Source: Arion vulgaris (taxonomy: Eukaryota > Mollusca > Gastropoda > Stylommatophora > Arionidae). From it: DNA of 64,000 nucleotides. A program made the position numbers and the translations under genes. Below are positions 45,296 to 56,116 of the stretch, piece after piece; the stretch's first letter is position 1, and every line of letters begins with the position of its first letter. The stretch spans positions 66,270,000-66,333,999 of the forward strand of contig CM036754.1 of the NCBI GenBank assembly GCA_020796225.1, read 5' to 3'. The notes beneath the pieces were generated by a model that did no database searches, was not told the origin of the DNA, and saw nothing but the letters and a program-made list of their open reading frames with translations.

Positions 45296-45448
45296 GTCCG
45301 CATGCTGCAAGCTTTAGGACTCAAGTCAACTCTGATTACAGATGGCTCTTCACCAATTAACCTCTTCACTACAGCATCGGGTCTGATTGGTGGCCTGGTT
45401 CCTTCCAAACGTCATCATGATGATGGGCTAGATGACTCACTGGCTTAA
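45296..45448 (+). CDS. MVP: Major vault protein, final coding exon 15 (cap ring and stop)
   Basis: Residues ~799-848 plus TAA at 45446-45448. After CTCCAG it reads [20 protein letters not shown], then [20 protein letters not shown] and an acidic tail ending [21 protein letters not shown] is the cap-ring signature. The protein lacks the ~45-residue Pro/Gln-rich tail of the human protein (893 residues), so 848 is plausible for an invertebrate. An AATAAA at 46015-46020 is a candidate polyadenylation signal, but others occur. Confidence 0.97.
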   Translation, partial: VRMLQALGLKSTLITDGSSPINLFTTASGLIGGLVPSKRHHDDGLDDSLA

Positions 45449-45714
45449 AACAAGTTATACAAAACTTTGACATCATTCTTCATATCAAATACTATTTTTT
45501 TTAACAATAATTATTGATTTTCTTCATGAAACATGTCTTAAGTAGTTTTAATTTTATCAAATCAATTTCGTGTTATTCTTTATTGTATAATAATTTCAGC
45601 AAATTTCTGTGATGACATTTAAAATTTTTTTTTTACAAGAATTCCTGTGCTATGAACTAATCTATGCTGGTAAAATATGTTGGTGTATGGTATCCCTCTC
45701 TTATCAAATTTTTT

Positions 45715-46375
45715 TTTTTTTACTATAATAATTTTTTTATAAGAAATTGTTACAGTGGAGTCCAGACATCTGATAACATAACAGATTGTATGTTGAAGCA
45801 AGTAGTACGCTAGGCCTCTAATATATAACATAACAGATTATATGTTGAAAATGTTTTGTTACAAGAAATAGTTACGATGGGGGCCCTAAAATTAGATAAC
45901 GTAATAGAATGTATATTGAAAATACTATTATTATTGTATGTTGAATAATAATTTTGTTGTACCAAATACTTCAGTGGTGCTCAAACATCCGATAACATAA
46001 GATAAATAAATGTTGGACATATTTTTGTAAGTTGAATAATTTTGTTGTTGTAACACATAGTATGGTGGTGGTGGTGCTGGCAGACAAAGAAGAATTGTAA
46101 ACCAACAAAGAACCGGTGTCGTTAGTCGCCACACGCTGAGGGACATACTGAGGAGAGATCGAGCACTTACGGACTAATTTGTTCGACGTGCAGTGATGGT
46201 GATCCGTGACTAAACTAAATAGTATGGTGGTGTCTGAACATAACGTAAGATTGTATGTTTATTGTAAGTTGAATCATATGTTTGGTTTGTTTAACAAGCG
46301 AGACCTGAATATTTGATGATGTAACAGATTATATGTTGGATATATTATTATAAACTGATCTTAAATAATATATCT
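45715..46375. repeat. Degenerate ~100-bp repeats in the MVP 3' flank
   Basis: Five diverged copies with a GATAACATAACAGATTGTAT-GTTGAA core near 45770, 45825, 45895, 45990 and 46315. They probably lie in the 3' UTR or just past it. A 148-bp insertion interrupts one. Confidence 0.55.
46071..46218 (+). mobile_element. 148-bp insertion with 14-bp target duplication
   Basis: ATAGTATGGTGGTG is duplicated at 46057-46070 and 46219-46232. The insert ends GATCCGTGACTAAACTAAA; a related end (GAGCACTTATGGACTAGTTC ... TAACTAAAC) is at 7383-7462. It is probably a 5'-truncated LINE end. Confidence 0.65.
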
Positions 46376-46631
46376 AGGTTTTAGCTGTGCAAGATAAGTC
46401 ACTGATTTCTCATAATATAATCACAATTTCTCAAATGAAAGTCTACTTAATCTTGTTCTGTGATCAGTAGTTTTTCATGTCTAAAGTTTAAGTAATGAGT
46501 TGTTCCCATGAATCCGGTCCAGTTCTGTATAAGAAATCTGAGTATAGTTATTAAATGTATGATGTATACATGTTTCATTTCTGGCTAACTATACCAGTTA
46601 AGACTAACATGTTCCATTTCATGCTATCTAT

Positions 46632-46998
46632 GTGTGCATCATATCTATTTATGTGTTTGTATGTGATGTTGAGTTATCAGTGTCTGTGGTTGGTAAATGT
46701 TCATATCTGTTGACAAGTATCCATGTGTGCATCATATCTATTTGTGTGTTTGTATGTGATGTTGAGTTATCAGTGTCTGTGGTTGGTAAATGTTCATATC
46801 TGTTGACAAGTATCCATGTGTGCATCATATCTATTTGTGTGTTTGTATGTGATGTTGAGTTATCAGTGTCTGTGGTTGGTAAATATTCATATCTGTTGAC
46901 AAGTATCCATGTGTGCATCATATCTATTTATGTGTTTGTATGTGATGTTGAGTTATCAGTGTCTGTGGTTGGTAAATGTTCATATCTGTTGACAAGTC
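46632..46998. repeat. 93-bp tandem repeat, 4 copies
   Basis: Unit of exactly 31 codons length, beginning TGTGTGCATCATATCTATTT, with copies at ~46631, 46724, 46817 and 46910. The frame is open on both strands only because the unit is a multiple of three. I do not regard it as coding. Confidence 0.9.
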
Positions 46999-47039
46999 TT
47001 TCAAAGAGAGGGACAGAGAAAGATATGTATAAATAAAGT

Positions 47040-47370
47040 AATATTAAACATATAAAATAATGTTGAAACAATTCTACTGTATGGGTCAAAAAAAATAAAG
47101 GATGACAAATATAATAACGCATAAATTGCAAACATTAATTAACTGGTGTCTGCGCAGAATATAGAGATTGAGGTGATATGATAGGGTCATAAATGAGAAC
47201 AAATGTAAATGAGATTGTGAAAAGAACGAGACAGATTCTAGTGAAATGAGATGAAGAAAAGGTGCCAGACAAGACACACTCTGAGAAAACCCTAAGGGAA
47301 TATAACAAGAGGCCCCTTTCCTGGAACCTACAGGGAATCGAAAGGAAAGACTAGAAATACATGAAGGAGA
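47040..47370 (+). mobile_element. Strongly decayed LINE fragment
   Basis: Scattered matches only: LTGVCAEYRD-like text after a lost LLYG block, then KTLREYNKRPLSWNLQGIER. Low confidence because no block is intact. Confidence 0.4.
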
Positions 47371-47889
47371 TTGTTTTATTGTATTTATTATTGGTCTGAA
47401 TGACTGATTTTTTTTGTCAGGTGTGAAAGAAAATGACATACATGTGTCACAACTGACATACATGTCTTTGTTCTATATATTTTGTATTCACATACTAGTT
47501 GCTTGTATTAGTAAATCATTTAGTTGCAGTTTTTTAATAATTCAAATTATAATAAATGAATCTATTATAATACTGAACAATTAAATATAAGAAACAAATT
47601 AAATGTGTTTTTGATTTTTTACAAGGGATTTGATCCTTGTCCACTTCTTCACTAATTAGTACTTTTCTTTGTTCGCATGCAAACTTCTTCTTGTTTGCTG
47701 TTGTTCAATGTCTACACAATGAGTCCGGTTCTCTGGGTGTATGTTGTTGTGTTTGTTAGTTCATCAAAGCTTCCAAACAGCTTTGCATGGATGTTTGTCT
47801 GTTGGCCAGTGTTCTTTCTGCAGTTGATTTATCAGGTGACAGTCTTGCAGGATGTGTTCGGCTGTCTATCATGTGGGTGATGTAAGTAA

Positions 47890-48165
47890 GTAAAGTAACC
47901 CTACCCTTTCATACCTCGTGGTATATAGGTCAATACAGTGTTAGGCCTGTATTTTTCATTGACCGTCGGCACATGATGGGTGATGTGGTCAGCATCACGC
48001 CGGCCGCCTTTACTTTCCCAGATTATGTCTGGTACCCAGTTGAGGCTGGGTCGACCTGAGAGCCGTCGTGGTCGGGAAAATTCCAAGCGCATTGTGGGAG
48101 CTGAACCCAGACCACCAGCCTTGCGGAGCGAGTTCACTAACAACTACGCTACAGCGGCTCTCTCA
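47890..48165 (-). mobile_element. tRNA-derived SINE (same family, reversed)
   Basis: Reverse of the 30243 family, with GGCGGCCGGCGTGATGCTGA in the body and the tRNA-like head at 48110-48165. Confidence 0.8.
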
Positions 48166-48229
48166 TGTGGGTGAACCCAGTCTTTATGTAGGTGACTGTT
48201 CTGTCTATTGTGTTCCGTTCTGAGTCGAA

Positions 48230-48490
48230 ACAATATCACTTGTCTTGTTCTAATTCATTCGCTATGAATTCAGGCATAGTCATGGTAATATGGTGCCTAT
48301 GATTTTGCAAAGGCTTGTTTTTCTTATCACCAGTGTCCCTCGCATTCATGCTAGCCTTACTCAAGACTTCAGAGGTACTTGTAATTTACATCCCCATGTA
48401 AAGGATCAGCGTTTCATGTAATACAACCGTGTACTGTGTGCACACTGAGAATTTCATTATTTTGTTTGTGGCCAAGCTGGCCTTGAACCA
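48230..48490 (-). mobile_element. Third-family SINE core, reversed
   Basis: ATTCGCTATGAATTCAGGCA to GGCCAAGCTGGCCTTGAACC. The right part (GTGTGCACACTGAGAATT) matches 55035-55085. Confidence 0.6.
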
Positions 48491-48519
48491 TAGAATTTTC
48501 ACAACAGAATGTTATTAGG

Positions 48520-49076
48520 AAGATGTGGAGTGACTAGATATCTGAATGTGTAGCGACTAGAGACCTTTTTTTTTTTTTCGTCCGCTTTCAACTCAGACGA
48601 AGTTCCATCTCTGAAACTGATTTTTGCGTGAAAATCTGTTTTTCCAATTTCTTACAATGGCAGCAGCGTGCACATTGTAAATTACTTACACTGGCAGCCG
48701 TGTGCTCAATGTACTCGTAATTAGTATTCCTCGCCATACAGGCAGATTTTCTCTGACTTCAGAGGTACTCACGTTATCGTCCTGAGTAAGACCAGGGACT
48801 CAAACAAATGCCGGACAGTAGGTTCGAACCCGAGCTATGAGGCGTCTCACAGTTAGCAGGCCGAGCTACTATCAACTACTCTAGGCAGTCCCCAGACTAG
48901 AGACCTGAATGTGGAGCGACTAGAGACCTGAATGTGGAGCGACTAGATACCTGAATGTGGAGTGACCAGAGATCTGAATGTGGAGCGACTAGAGACCTGA
49001 ATGTGGAGCGACTAGAGACCTGAATCTGGAGTGACCAGAGACCTGAATGTGGAGTGACTAGAGATCTGAACGCAGA
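48520..49076. repeat. 23-bp minisatellite, split by a SINE
   Basis: Unit GAATGTGGAGCGACTAGAGA plus CCT. Two partial units before 48567 and about eight after 48894. Confidence 0.85.
48567..48894 (-). mobile_element. Full-length tRNA-derived SINE inside a 23-bp minisatellite
   Basis: Reverse copy of the element at 62945-63274, starting with a T run. GACTAGAGACC(T) flanks it at 48555-48566 and 48895-48906. These flanks are also a piece of the minisatellite unit, so the duplication is partly indistinguishable from neighbouring units. Confidence 0.8.
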
Positions 49077-49289
49077 GAAATGTGCACTGGAGAAAACCAC
49101 AAGCTTAACTTCTAAGTCATGAAAGAGAAAAAGTATAATGGAGAAATCATTGATTTATACACACGCAAGCTTCACTTTTTTCTCACAACAAAATGAGTGG
49201 CTACATAATTCAAATGGCATAAACAATATTTAATATGAAACAAGTACATAGAAACATAAGAATAATGACATTTAAATATCTTCTTGTCC

Positions 49290-50600
49290 ATATAGTTCTG
49301 TTCTTGTGATCAACATCCTCACACATTGCAAGTCCATATAGTTCTGCCACACATTGCAAGTCCATATAGTTCTGTTCTTGTGATCAACATCCTCACACAT
49401 TGCAAGTCCATATAGTTCTGTTCATGTGATCAACATCCTCACACATTGCAAGTCCATATAGTTCTGTTCATGTGATCAACATCCTCACACATTGCAAGTC
49501 CATATAGTTCTGCCACACATTGCAAGTCCATATAGTTCTGTTCTTGTGATCAACATCCTCACACATTGCAAGTCCATATAGTTCTGTTCATGTGATCAAC
49601 ATCCTCACACATTGCAAGTCCATATAGTTCTGTTCATGTGATCAACATCCTCACACATTGCAAGTCCATATAGTTCTGCCACACATTGCAAGTCCATATA
49701 GTTCTGTTCTTGTGATCAACATCCTCACACATTGCAAGTCCATATAGTTCTGTTCTTGTGAACGACATCCTCACACATTGCAAGTCCATATAGTTCTGTT
49801 CTTGTGAACGACATCCTCACACATTGCAAGTCCATATAGTTCTGTTCATGTGATCAACATCCTCACACATTGCAAGTCCATATAGTTCTGCTGTTCATGT
49901 GATCAACATCATCACACATTGCAAGTCCATATAGTTCTGCCACACATTGCAAGTCCATATAGTTCTGCCACACATTGCAAGTCCATATAGTTCTGTTCTT
50001 GTGATCAACATCCTCACACATTGCAAGTCCATATAGTTCTGTTCTTGTGATCAACATCCTCACACATTGCAAGTCCATATAGTTCTGCCACACATTGCAA
50101 GTCCATATAGTTCTGTTCTTGTGATCAACATCCTCACACATTGCAAGTCCATATAGTTCTGTTCTTGTGATCAACATCCTCACACATTGCAAGTCCATAT
50201 AGTTCTGTTCTTGTGATCAACATCCTCACACATTGCAAGTCCATATAGTTCTGTTCTTGTGATCAACATCCTCACACATTGCAAGTCCATATAGTTCTGT
50301 TCTTGTGATCAACATCCTCACACATTGCAAGTCCATATAGTTCTGTTCTTGTGATCAACATCCTCACACATTGCAAGTCCATATAGTTCTGCCACACATT
50401 GCAAGTCCATATAGTTCTGTTCTTGTGATCAACATCCTCACACATTGCAAGTCCATATAGTTCTGTTCTTGTGATCAACATCCTCACACATTGCAAGTCC
50501 ATATAGTTCTGTTCATGTGATCAACATCCTCACACATTGCAAGTCCATATAGTTCTGCTGTTCATGTGATCAACATCATCACACATTGCAAGTCCATATA
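49290..50600. repeat. 46-bp minisatellite with 28-bp short units
   Basis: Long unit TAGTTCTGTTCTTGTGATCA then ACATCCTCACACATTGCAAGTCCATA. The short form skips the GTTCTTGTGATCAACATCCT part. Long and short units recur in a pattern (short units near 49350, 49515, 49680, 49945, 49970, 50090 and 50395), suggesting block duplication. Confidence 0.9.
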
Positions 50601-50777
50601 TGCTCAGTCTTTCAATGAAGCAACCATCTCAATGTTTCAATGCTCACCGTTCCCAACTCCTGGTTATTCGTTAACCAATAACCCCAATTTTCTAGCATGA
50701 AACAGATCATGGTTATTTTGACCTGTATCCCCCAAAAAACCTGGCAGCTAACAAACAGTGAACAATAACTTTAATCA

Positions 50778-51085
50778 AATAAGCTTAATGGTATAGTTTT
50801 AGTAAAACAAGCCTAATGGTATAGTTTTAGTCAAATAAGCCTAATGGTATAGTTTTAGTCAAATAAGCCTAATGGTATAGTTTTAGTAAAACAAGCCTAA
50901 GGATGTAGTTTTAGTCAAACAAGCCTAAGGATGTAGTTTTAGTCAAATAAGCCCAATGGTATAGTTTTAGTCAAATAAGCCTAAAGGGTATCATTTTAGT
51001 CAAATAAGCCTAACAGTATAGTTTTAATCAAATAAGCCTAATGGTATAGTTTTAGTCAAATAATCCTAAGGGTGTAGTTTGAGCA
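50778..51085. repeat. 28-bp minisatellite, ~11 copies
   Basis: Unit TAATGGTATAGTTTTAGTCA then AATAAGCC. Its right end supplies the stop codon of the - strand exon at 51052-51201. Confidence 0.9.
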
Positions 51086-51201
51086 TTGTTACAGATGGCC
51101 TTGGCAGCAATCTTCCGTCCAGAAACAGTGGTCAAGTCACAAATACGTAAAATCTGATCATCAGAGAACACACCAGGTAGGGACTTCATCATTTGACTTA
51201 G
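51052..51201 (-). CDS. Probable 3'-terminal exon of a - strand gene
   Basis: On the - strand an acceptor (ATTTTTCAG) is followed by 49 codons: LSQMMKSLPGVFSDDQILRI, CDLTTVSGRKIAAKAICNNA, then QTTPLGLFD and TAA. The first ~40 residues look like ordinary coding sequence. The last ~9 codons and the stop lie in the first copies of a 28-bp minisatellite (50778-51085). It enters in phase 0, so it cannot join directly to the phase-1 exon at 61594-61668; a linking exon between them, or a different gene, is required. A cryptic donor near CTGTAACA could also make it internal. No family recognised. Confidence 0.5.
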   Translation of the reverse strand, partial: LSQMMKSLPGVFSDDQILRICDLTTVSGRKIAAKAICNNAQTTPLGLFD

Positions 51202-51369
51202 CTGAAAAATATGAGGTTAAGTTATGAGTAAGTTATTTACAAATGGCTGAATAAAAACAAACTTGAAAAATATGTATTATTATTATTACACTGATATCTA
51301 TCTTTCACTTCTCATAACACAACCTCGATAAACATTGATACACTTATCACTGTAACTTCAACAGTCTCA

Positions 51370-54300
51370 CATAAACAGCAACATAGAATAGCAACATGTT
51401 ACAAATTCCTTGTAACATCAAGTGTTACATAAACAGCAACATAGAATAGCAACATGTTACAAATTCCTTGTAACATCAAGTGTTACATAAACAACAACAT
51501 AGAATAGCAACATGTTACAAATTCCTTGTAACATCAAGTGTTACATAAACAACAACATAGAATAGCAGCATGTTACAAATTCCTTGTAACATCAAGTGTT
51601 ACATAAACAACAACATAGAATAGCAGCATGTTACAAATTCCTTGTAACATCAAGTGTTACATAAACAACAACATAGAATAGCAGCATGTTACAAATTCCT
51701 TGTAACATCAAGTGTTACATAAACAACAACATAGAATAGCAGCATGTTACAAATTCCTTGTAACATCAAGTGTTACATAAACAACAACATAGAATAGCAG
51801 CATGTTACAAATTCCTCGTAACATCAAGTGTTACATAAACAGCAACATAGAATAGCAGCATGTTACAAATTCCTTGTAACATCAAGTGTTACATAAACAA
51901 CAACATAGAATAGCAGCATGTTACAAATTCCTTGTAACATCAAGTGTTACATAAACAACAACATAGAATAGCAGCATGTTACAAATTCCTTGTAACATCA
52001 AGTGTTACATAAACAACAACATAGAATAGCAGCATGTTACAAATTCCTTGTAACATCAAGTGTTACATAAACAGCAACATAGAATAGCAACATGTTACAA
52101 ATTCCTTGTAACATCAAGTGTTACATAAACAACAACATAGAATAGCAACATGTTACAAATTCCTTGTAACATCAAGTGTTACATAAACAACAACATAGAA
52201 TAGCAGCATGTTACAAATTCCTCGTAACATCAAGTGTTACATAAACAGCAACATAGAATAGCAACATGTTACAAATTCCTTGTAACATCAAGTGTTACAT
52301 AAACAGCAACATAGAATAGCAACATGTTACAAATTCCTTGTAACATCAAGTGTTACATAAACAACAACATAGAATAGCAACATGTTACAAATTCCTTGTA
52401 ACATCAAGTGTTACATAAACAACAACATAGAATAGCAGCATGTTACAAATTCCTTGTAACATCAAGTGTTACATAAACAACAACATAGAATAGCAGCATG
52501 TTACAAATTCCTTGTAACATCAAGTGTTACATAAACAACAACATAGAATAGCAGCATGTTACAAATTCCTTGTAACATCAAGTGTTACATAAACAGCAAC
52601 ATAGAATAGCAACATGTTACAAATTCCTTGTAACATCAAGTGTTACATAAACAACAACATAGAATAGCAACATGTTACAAATTCCTTGTAACATCAAGTG
52701 TTACATAAACAACAACATAGAATAGCAGCATGTTACAAATTCCTCGTAACATCAAGTGTTACATAAACAACAACATAGAATAGCAGCATGTTACAAATTC
52801 CTTGTAACATCAAGTGTTACATAAACAACAACATAGAATAGCAGCATGTTACAAATTCCTTGTAACATCAAGTGTTACATAAACAACAACATAGAATAGC
52901 AGCATGTTACAAATTCCTCGTAACATCAAGTGTTACATAAACAGCAACATAGAATAGCAGCATGTTACAAATTCCTTGTAACATCAAGTGTTACATAAAC
53001 AACAACATAGAATAGCAGCATGTTACAAATTCCTCGTAACATCAAGTGTTACATAAACAGCAACATAGAATAGCAGCATGTTACAAATTCCTCGTAACAT
53101 CAAGTGTTACATGAATAGCAACATGTTACAAATTCCTTGTAACATCAAGTGTTACATAAACAACAACATAGAATAGCAACATGTTACAAATTCCTTGTAA
53201 CATCAAGTGTTACATAAACAGCAACATAGAATAGCAACATGTTACAAATTCCTTGTAACATCAAGTGTTACATAAACAACAACATAGAATAGCAGCATGT
53301 TACAAATTCCTCGTAACATCAAGTGTTACATAAACAGCAACATAGAATAGCAGCATGTTACAAATTCCTCGTAACATCAAGTGTTACATAAACAGCAACA
53401 TAGAATAGCAACATGTTACAAATTCCTTGTAACATCAAGTGTTACATAAACAACAACATAGAATAGCAGCATGTTACAAATTCCTCGTAACATCAAGTGT
53501 TACATGAATAGCAACATGTTACAAATTCCTTGTAACATCAAGTGTTACATAAACAACAACATAGAATAGCAACATGTTACAAATTCCTTGTAACATCAAG
53601 TGTTACATAAACAACATAGAATAGCAGCATGTTACAAATTCCTTGTAACATCAAGTGTTACATAAACAGCAACATAGAATAGCAGCATGTTACAAATTCC
53701 TCGTAACATCAAGTGTTACATGAATAGCAACATGTTACAAATTCCTTGTAACATCAAGTGTTACATAAACAACAACATAGAATAGCAACATGTTACAAAT
53801 TCCTTGTAACATCAAGTGTTACATAAACAGCAACATAGAATAGCAGCATGTTACAAATTCCTCGTAACATCAAGTGTTACATAAACAACAACATAGAATA
53901 GCAACATGTTACAAATTCCTCGTAACATCAAGTGTTACATAAACAACAACATAGAATAGCAGCATGTTACAAATTCCTTGTAACATCAAGTGTTACATAA
54001 ACAACAACATAGAATAGCAGCATGTTACAAATTCCTTGTAACATCAAGTGTTACATAAACAACAACATAGAATAGCAACATGTTACAAATTCCTTGTAAC
54101 ATCAAGTGTTACATAAACAACAACATAGAATAGCAGCATGTTACAAATTCCTTGTAACATCAAGTGTTACATAAACAGCATAGAATAGCAACATGTTACA
54201 AATTCCTTGTAACATCAAGTGTTACATAAACAACAACATAGAATAGCAGCATGTTACAAATTCCTTGTAACATCAAGTGTTACATAAACAACAACATAGA

Positions 54301-54772
54301 ATAGCAGCATGTTACAAATTCCTTGTAACATCAAGTGTTACATAAACAGCATAGAATAGCAACATGTTACAAATTCCTTGTAACATCAAGTGTTACATAA
54401 ACAACAACATAGAATAGCAGCATGTTACAAATTCCTTGTAACATCAAGTGTTACATAAACAGCAACATAGAATAGCAGCATGTTACAAATTCCTTGTAAC
54501 ATCAAGTGTTACATAAACAGCAACATAGAATAGCAGCATGTTACAAATTCCTTGTAACATCAAGTGTTACATAAACAGCATAGAATAGCAGCATGTTACA
54601 AATTCCTTGTAACATCAAGTGTTACATAAACAGCAACATAGAATAGCAGCATGTTACAAATTCCTTGTAACATCAAGTGTTACATAAACAACAACATAGA
54701 ATAGCAACATGTTACAAATTCCTTGTAACATCAAGTGTTACATAAACAACATAAAATAGCAGCATGTTATTC
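51370..54772. repeat. 58-bp satellite, ~59 copies, with internal inverted repeats
   Basis: Unit CATAAACAACAACATAGAAT, AGCAGCATGTTACAAATTCC, TTGTAACATCAAGTGTTA. Variants include caacaac/cagcaac, agcag/agcaa, cttg/ctcg, and short 44-bp units (GTTACATGAATAGCAAC near 53110, 53505 and 53720). Each unit holds TGTTACAA facing TTGTAACA across 5 bases. Confidence 0.95.
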
Positions 54773-54839
54773 TGTAAGTCTTTATTGTCATCTTCTTCTC
54801 GACTGGTTCCATATGTTCAGTGTAGACAATTTTTTTGTT

Positions 54840-55145
54840 TCGTTAGTCCGCTATGATTTCAGGCATAGTTATGGCGCATATGGTGCCTCTATTCATTTTT
54901 TACGTGAAGGCTTGCTTTCCTTGTAACCATTGTCCCTCACTATTCAGGAGAGTCTTAATCTGATTTCAGAGGTACTTGTAATTTAGATCCCCAAGTAAAG
55001 GAACAGTGTTTCATATAATTCAACCGCGTACTCTGTGCACACTGAGAATTTAATTTTGTTTTTGTGTGGTCAAGCTGGCCTTGAACCCTGGAATTTCCGC
55101 AGCAGAACTTTGTTATCGGCAATTCCAAATCTGGACTATGAGATG
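54840..55145 (-). mobile_element. Third-family SINE core, reversed
   Basis: CGCTATGATTTCAGGCATAG, GTCCCTCACTATTCAGG and TCAGAGGTACTTGTAATTTAG are shared with 48230-48490, 5430-5550 and the full SINE at 62945. Other copies: 21560-21690, 31785-31870, 37985-38050, 38800-38953 and 61110-61212 (+), 40430-40590 and 60818-60965 (-). Confidence 0.6.
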
Positions 55146-55284
55146 GGCTGCCTCTATGCAGCTGCACATCAGTTTGAGTTCCTCAAGGGTTTCCGATAGC
55201 TGGCTTTGTATGGTTCTTACGTGAGGCCATGTTTTATTTCACTGGTGTAGTTATAGTGGACATGACTGTAAGAAGTGCTCTGGA

Positions 55285-56020
55285 GTCTGTGATTCAGTCA
55301 AACATGCACACAATGCAGTCTGTGATTCAGTCAAACCTGCACATAATGCAGTCTGTGATTCAGTCAAACCTGCACATAATGCAGTCTGTGATTCAGTCAA
55401 ATAAAAACAGACTGAGTAAGGCACGAAGTGCATTCATGACCCTTCAGACCGCCTGGAAATCTGCCCAATACAGCATCAGAACCAAGACTAGTATCTATAA
55501 CAGCTGTGTGCTGTCAACATTGCTGTACGGATCGGAATGCTGGAGAATGACAGAACAGGATATGTCAAGACTCTCCGCCTTTCATACAACTTGTCTGCGA
55601 AAAATCTTACGCGTGTACTGGCCGACTACTATCTCGAATCAAGAATTGCTTGCACGATGCCAACAAGAGAATATGGGCACTATCATCCGAAGACACGCTG
55701 GAGATGGATTGGACATGTGATGCGCATGGAGACTGGCTCCGACACGAAAACTGCACTGAGATGGACTCCCGAGGGTAGGCGAAAGCGTGGAAGACCCAAG
55801 ACGACCTGGAGGAGAACGATAGAGCAAGAGCTGAAGGAAATGAATCATAGTTGGAACACAATACAGAGGAAGGCCATGAACAGGGAAGAATGGTGTACGT
55901 TGTTGCTGCCCTAAACGCCAAGGCGTAACAGGCTAAAGAGAGAGAGAGAGAGAAATTTAGTCAAACACGCACATAATGCAGTCTGCGATTCAGTCAAACA
56001 CGCACATAATGCAGTCTGTG
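55285..56020. repeat. 33-bp minisatellite, split by a LINE fragment
   Basis: Unit CAGTCTGTGATTCAGTCAAA then CCTGCACATAATG. About four copies to 55403 and two from 55957. Confidence 0.85.
55404..55955 (+). mobile_element. LINE 3' fragment inserted in a 33-bp minisatellite
   Basis: Frames read RLSKARSAFMTLQTAWKSAQ, SCVLSTLLYGSECWRMTEQD, then after a shift near 55680 RWRWIGHVMRMETGS, RRKRGRPKTTWRRTIEQEL and NREEWCTLLLP. This is the reverse-transcriptase C-terminal region to the stop. An (AG)n tail follows (55937-55953). The 33-bp minisatellite is present on both sides, with the imperfect flank TTCAGTCAAA / TTTAGTCAAA. Confidence 0.8.
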
Positions 56021-56116
56021 CATTAACTATTCTGTGTATGTGGTGGTTGAGAGAGCAGAATCTTGTTCTTAATCAAAAGTTTATGAAGTAAAGGACATTC
56101 ATTGATGCCGTTAAGA

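Noticed and set aside
46632..47036. 134-codon + strand frame of 31-residue repeats
   Set aside because: Four copies of a 93-bp tandem repeat; also open on the reverse strand; no start context, splice sites or recognisable fold.
49863..50502. Repetitive - strand frames (MDLQCVRMLITRTELYGL type)
   Set aside because: Translation of the 46/28-bp minisatellite.
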